Below, piece after piece: positions 5,533-5,792 of a DNA stretch of 5,792 nucleotides. Each line of letters opens with the position of its first letter. Position 1 is the first letter of the stretch. The notes beneath the pieces are model-generated. The model made no database searches. It saw only the letters and a list, made by a program, of their open reading frames with translations, and was not told where the DNA came from. The position numbers and the translations under genes were made by a program. Where the stretch lies: the NCBI GenBank assembly GCA_938004015.1, contig CALKWU010000163.1, forward strand, positions 1 through 5,792, written 5' to 3'. This DNA comes from an uncultured Oceanobacillus sp. (GTDB lineage Bacteria; Bacillota; Bacilli; Bacillales; Amphibacillaceae).

Positions 5533-5572
5533 GAATTGGGCCAATCGGGGCCTGTCCCGTCTGGCCCAATTC
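5533..5572 (-). repeat. REP-like hairpin repeat, unit 6 (inverted, diverged, long arms)
   Basis: The core unit is 5537-5568 (32 nt). Read in reverse it has TGGGCC and GGCCCA arms and a GGGACAGGCCC core, one base off the consensus. The outer arms extend to an 11-bp perfect stem, GAATTGGGCCA (5533-5543) with TGGCCCAATTC (5562-5572). The fifth arm pair is C-G, a third compensatory variant. It stands alone, about 95 nt after unit 5, and is followed by T-rich sequence without a clear T-run. Confidence 0.75.
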
Positions 5573-5688
5573 TGTTTCATTAAAAATAAAATTATATTAT
5601 AACAGAATTTCAATAAGACACTCGATTCACCACAAATAATGCAAGTTCACAAATATATAAAAAAACTGTTTCATTTCATCTTTGTTTG

Positions 5689-5697
5689 TGTTATAAT
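5689..5697 (+). promoter_or_regulatory. Extended -10 promoter near the right edge
   Basis: TG (5689-5690), one base, then TATAAT (5692-5697) is a full-consensus extended -10, with a weak -35 candidate TTTCAT (5669-5674) at 17-bp spacing. It points rightward, so a gene or RNA probably begins just beyond or at the window edge. The frame opening at ATG 5739 is about 35 nt downstream but has no ribosome binding site. Confidence 0.5.
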
Positions 5698-5792
5698 GTA
5701 TTTGGAAGTTAAATGTGAAGTATTGAACAATAAGCGTTATGCAGAACAAACAAATCACAGGTGAAACAAGCACAGATCTAGCAAAATGCAGA

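Larger units (their letters stand above)
5440..5792. other. Non-coding right end of window
   Basis: About 350 bases without a supported gene. It holds an extended -10 match at 5454, repeat unit 6 at 5533-5572, a very AT-rich stretch (about 5580-5680) and a promoter-like site at 5689-5697. A reading frame from ATG 5739 stays open to the window end (18 codons, beginning MQNKQITGE), but it has no SD and is too short to judge. I recognise no tRNA, rRNA or riboswitch here; the leader after 5704 is cut by the window edge. Confidence 0.5.

Noticed and set aside
5491..5583. 30-codon frame starting MKIRTTNPK
   Set aside because: No SD sequence before the ATG, and its second half is repeat unit 6 read as protein.
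5256..5613. Overlapping reading frames of 60-98 codons on both strands through the repeat cluster
   Set aside because: Their translations are repeated Gly-Thr-Val-Pro and Cys-Pro type strings created by the hairpin units, they overlap each other and the end of mupG, and none has a good ribosome binding site.

Overview
The window reads as chromosomal DNA of a low-to-moderate GC Gram-positive bacterium of the Bacillales (Bacillaceae or Planococcaceae type). The reasons are strong GGAGG-type ribosome binding sites, extended -10 promoters (TGnTATAAT), a TTG start candidate, and a gene set closest in logic to the staphylococcal MurNAc operon. The genus cannot be fixed from the sequence alone.

Layout. 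Positions 1-786 hold the C-terminal part of a polytopic membrane protein cut by the window edge; I do not recognise its family. A pair of inverted hairpin repeats (787-854) follows its stop codon directly. Next come four co-directional genes: murR (931-1779, RpiR/SIS regulator), murQ (1892-2782, MurNAc-6-phosphate etherase), murP (2799-4181, PTS EIIBC) and mupG (4236-5309, DUF871/GH170 6-phospho-N-acetylmuramidase). Four more copies of the hairpin repeat lie at 5326-5568, with an extra repeat arm at 5313-5325. The last 220 bases are AT-rich and contain a good promoter-like site but no supported gene.

How the genes work together. MurP is predicted to import and 6-phosphorylate MurNAc or the disaccharide MurNAc-GlcNAc. 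MupG would cut the phosphorylated disaccharide to MurNAc-6P and GlcNAc. MurQ would remove the lactyl ether to give GlcNAc-6P and D-lactate, and MurR would sense MurNAc-6P and control the set. EIIA, NagA and NagB are not in the window and must be supplied from elsewhere. The cassette is an intracellular route for recycling peptidoglycan sugars, as described for Staphylococcus aureus, and differs from the B. subtilis locus with secreted AmiE/NagZ/NamZ.

Most unusual content. Six copies of a roughly 33-nt imperfect palindrome (TGGGnC arm, GGGACAGTCCC core, GnCCCA arm) occur in two clusters that bracket the mur cassette. The fifth base pair of the arm changes in a compensatory way between copies (A-T, T-A, C-G), and two inverted pairs have the same TT spacer. 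This looks like a REP/BIME-type element family. A second notable signal is an 18-nt box, identical at 17 positions, sitting over the -10 region 40-41 nt upstream of both murR and murQ; it is a candidate MurR operator.
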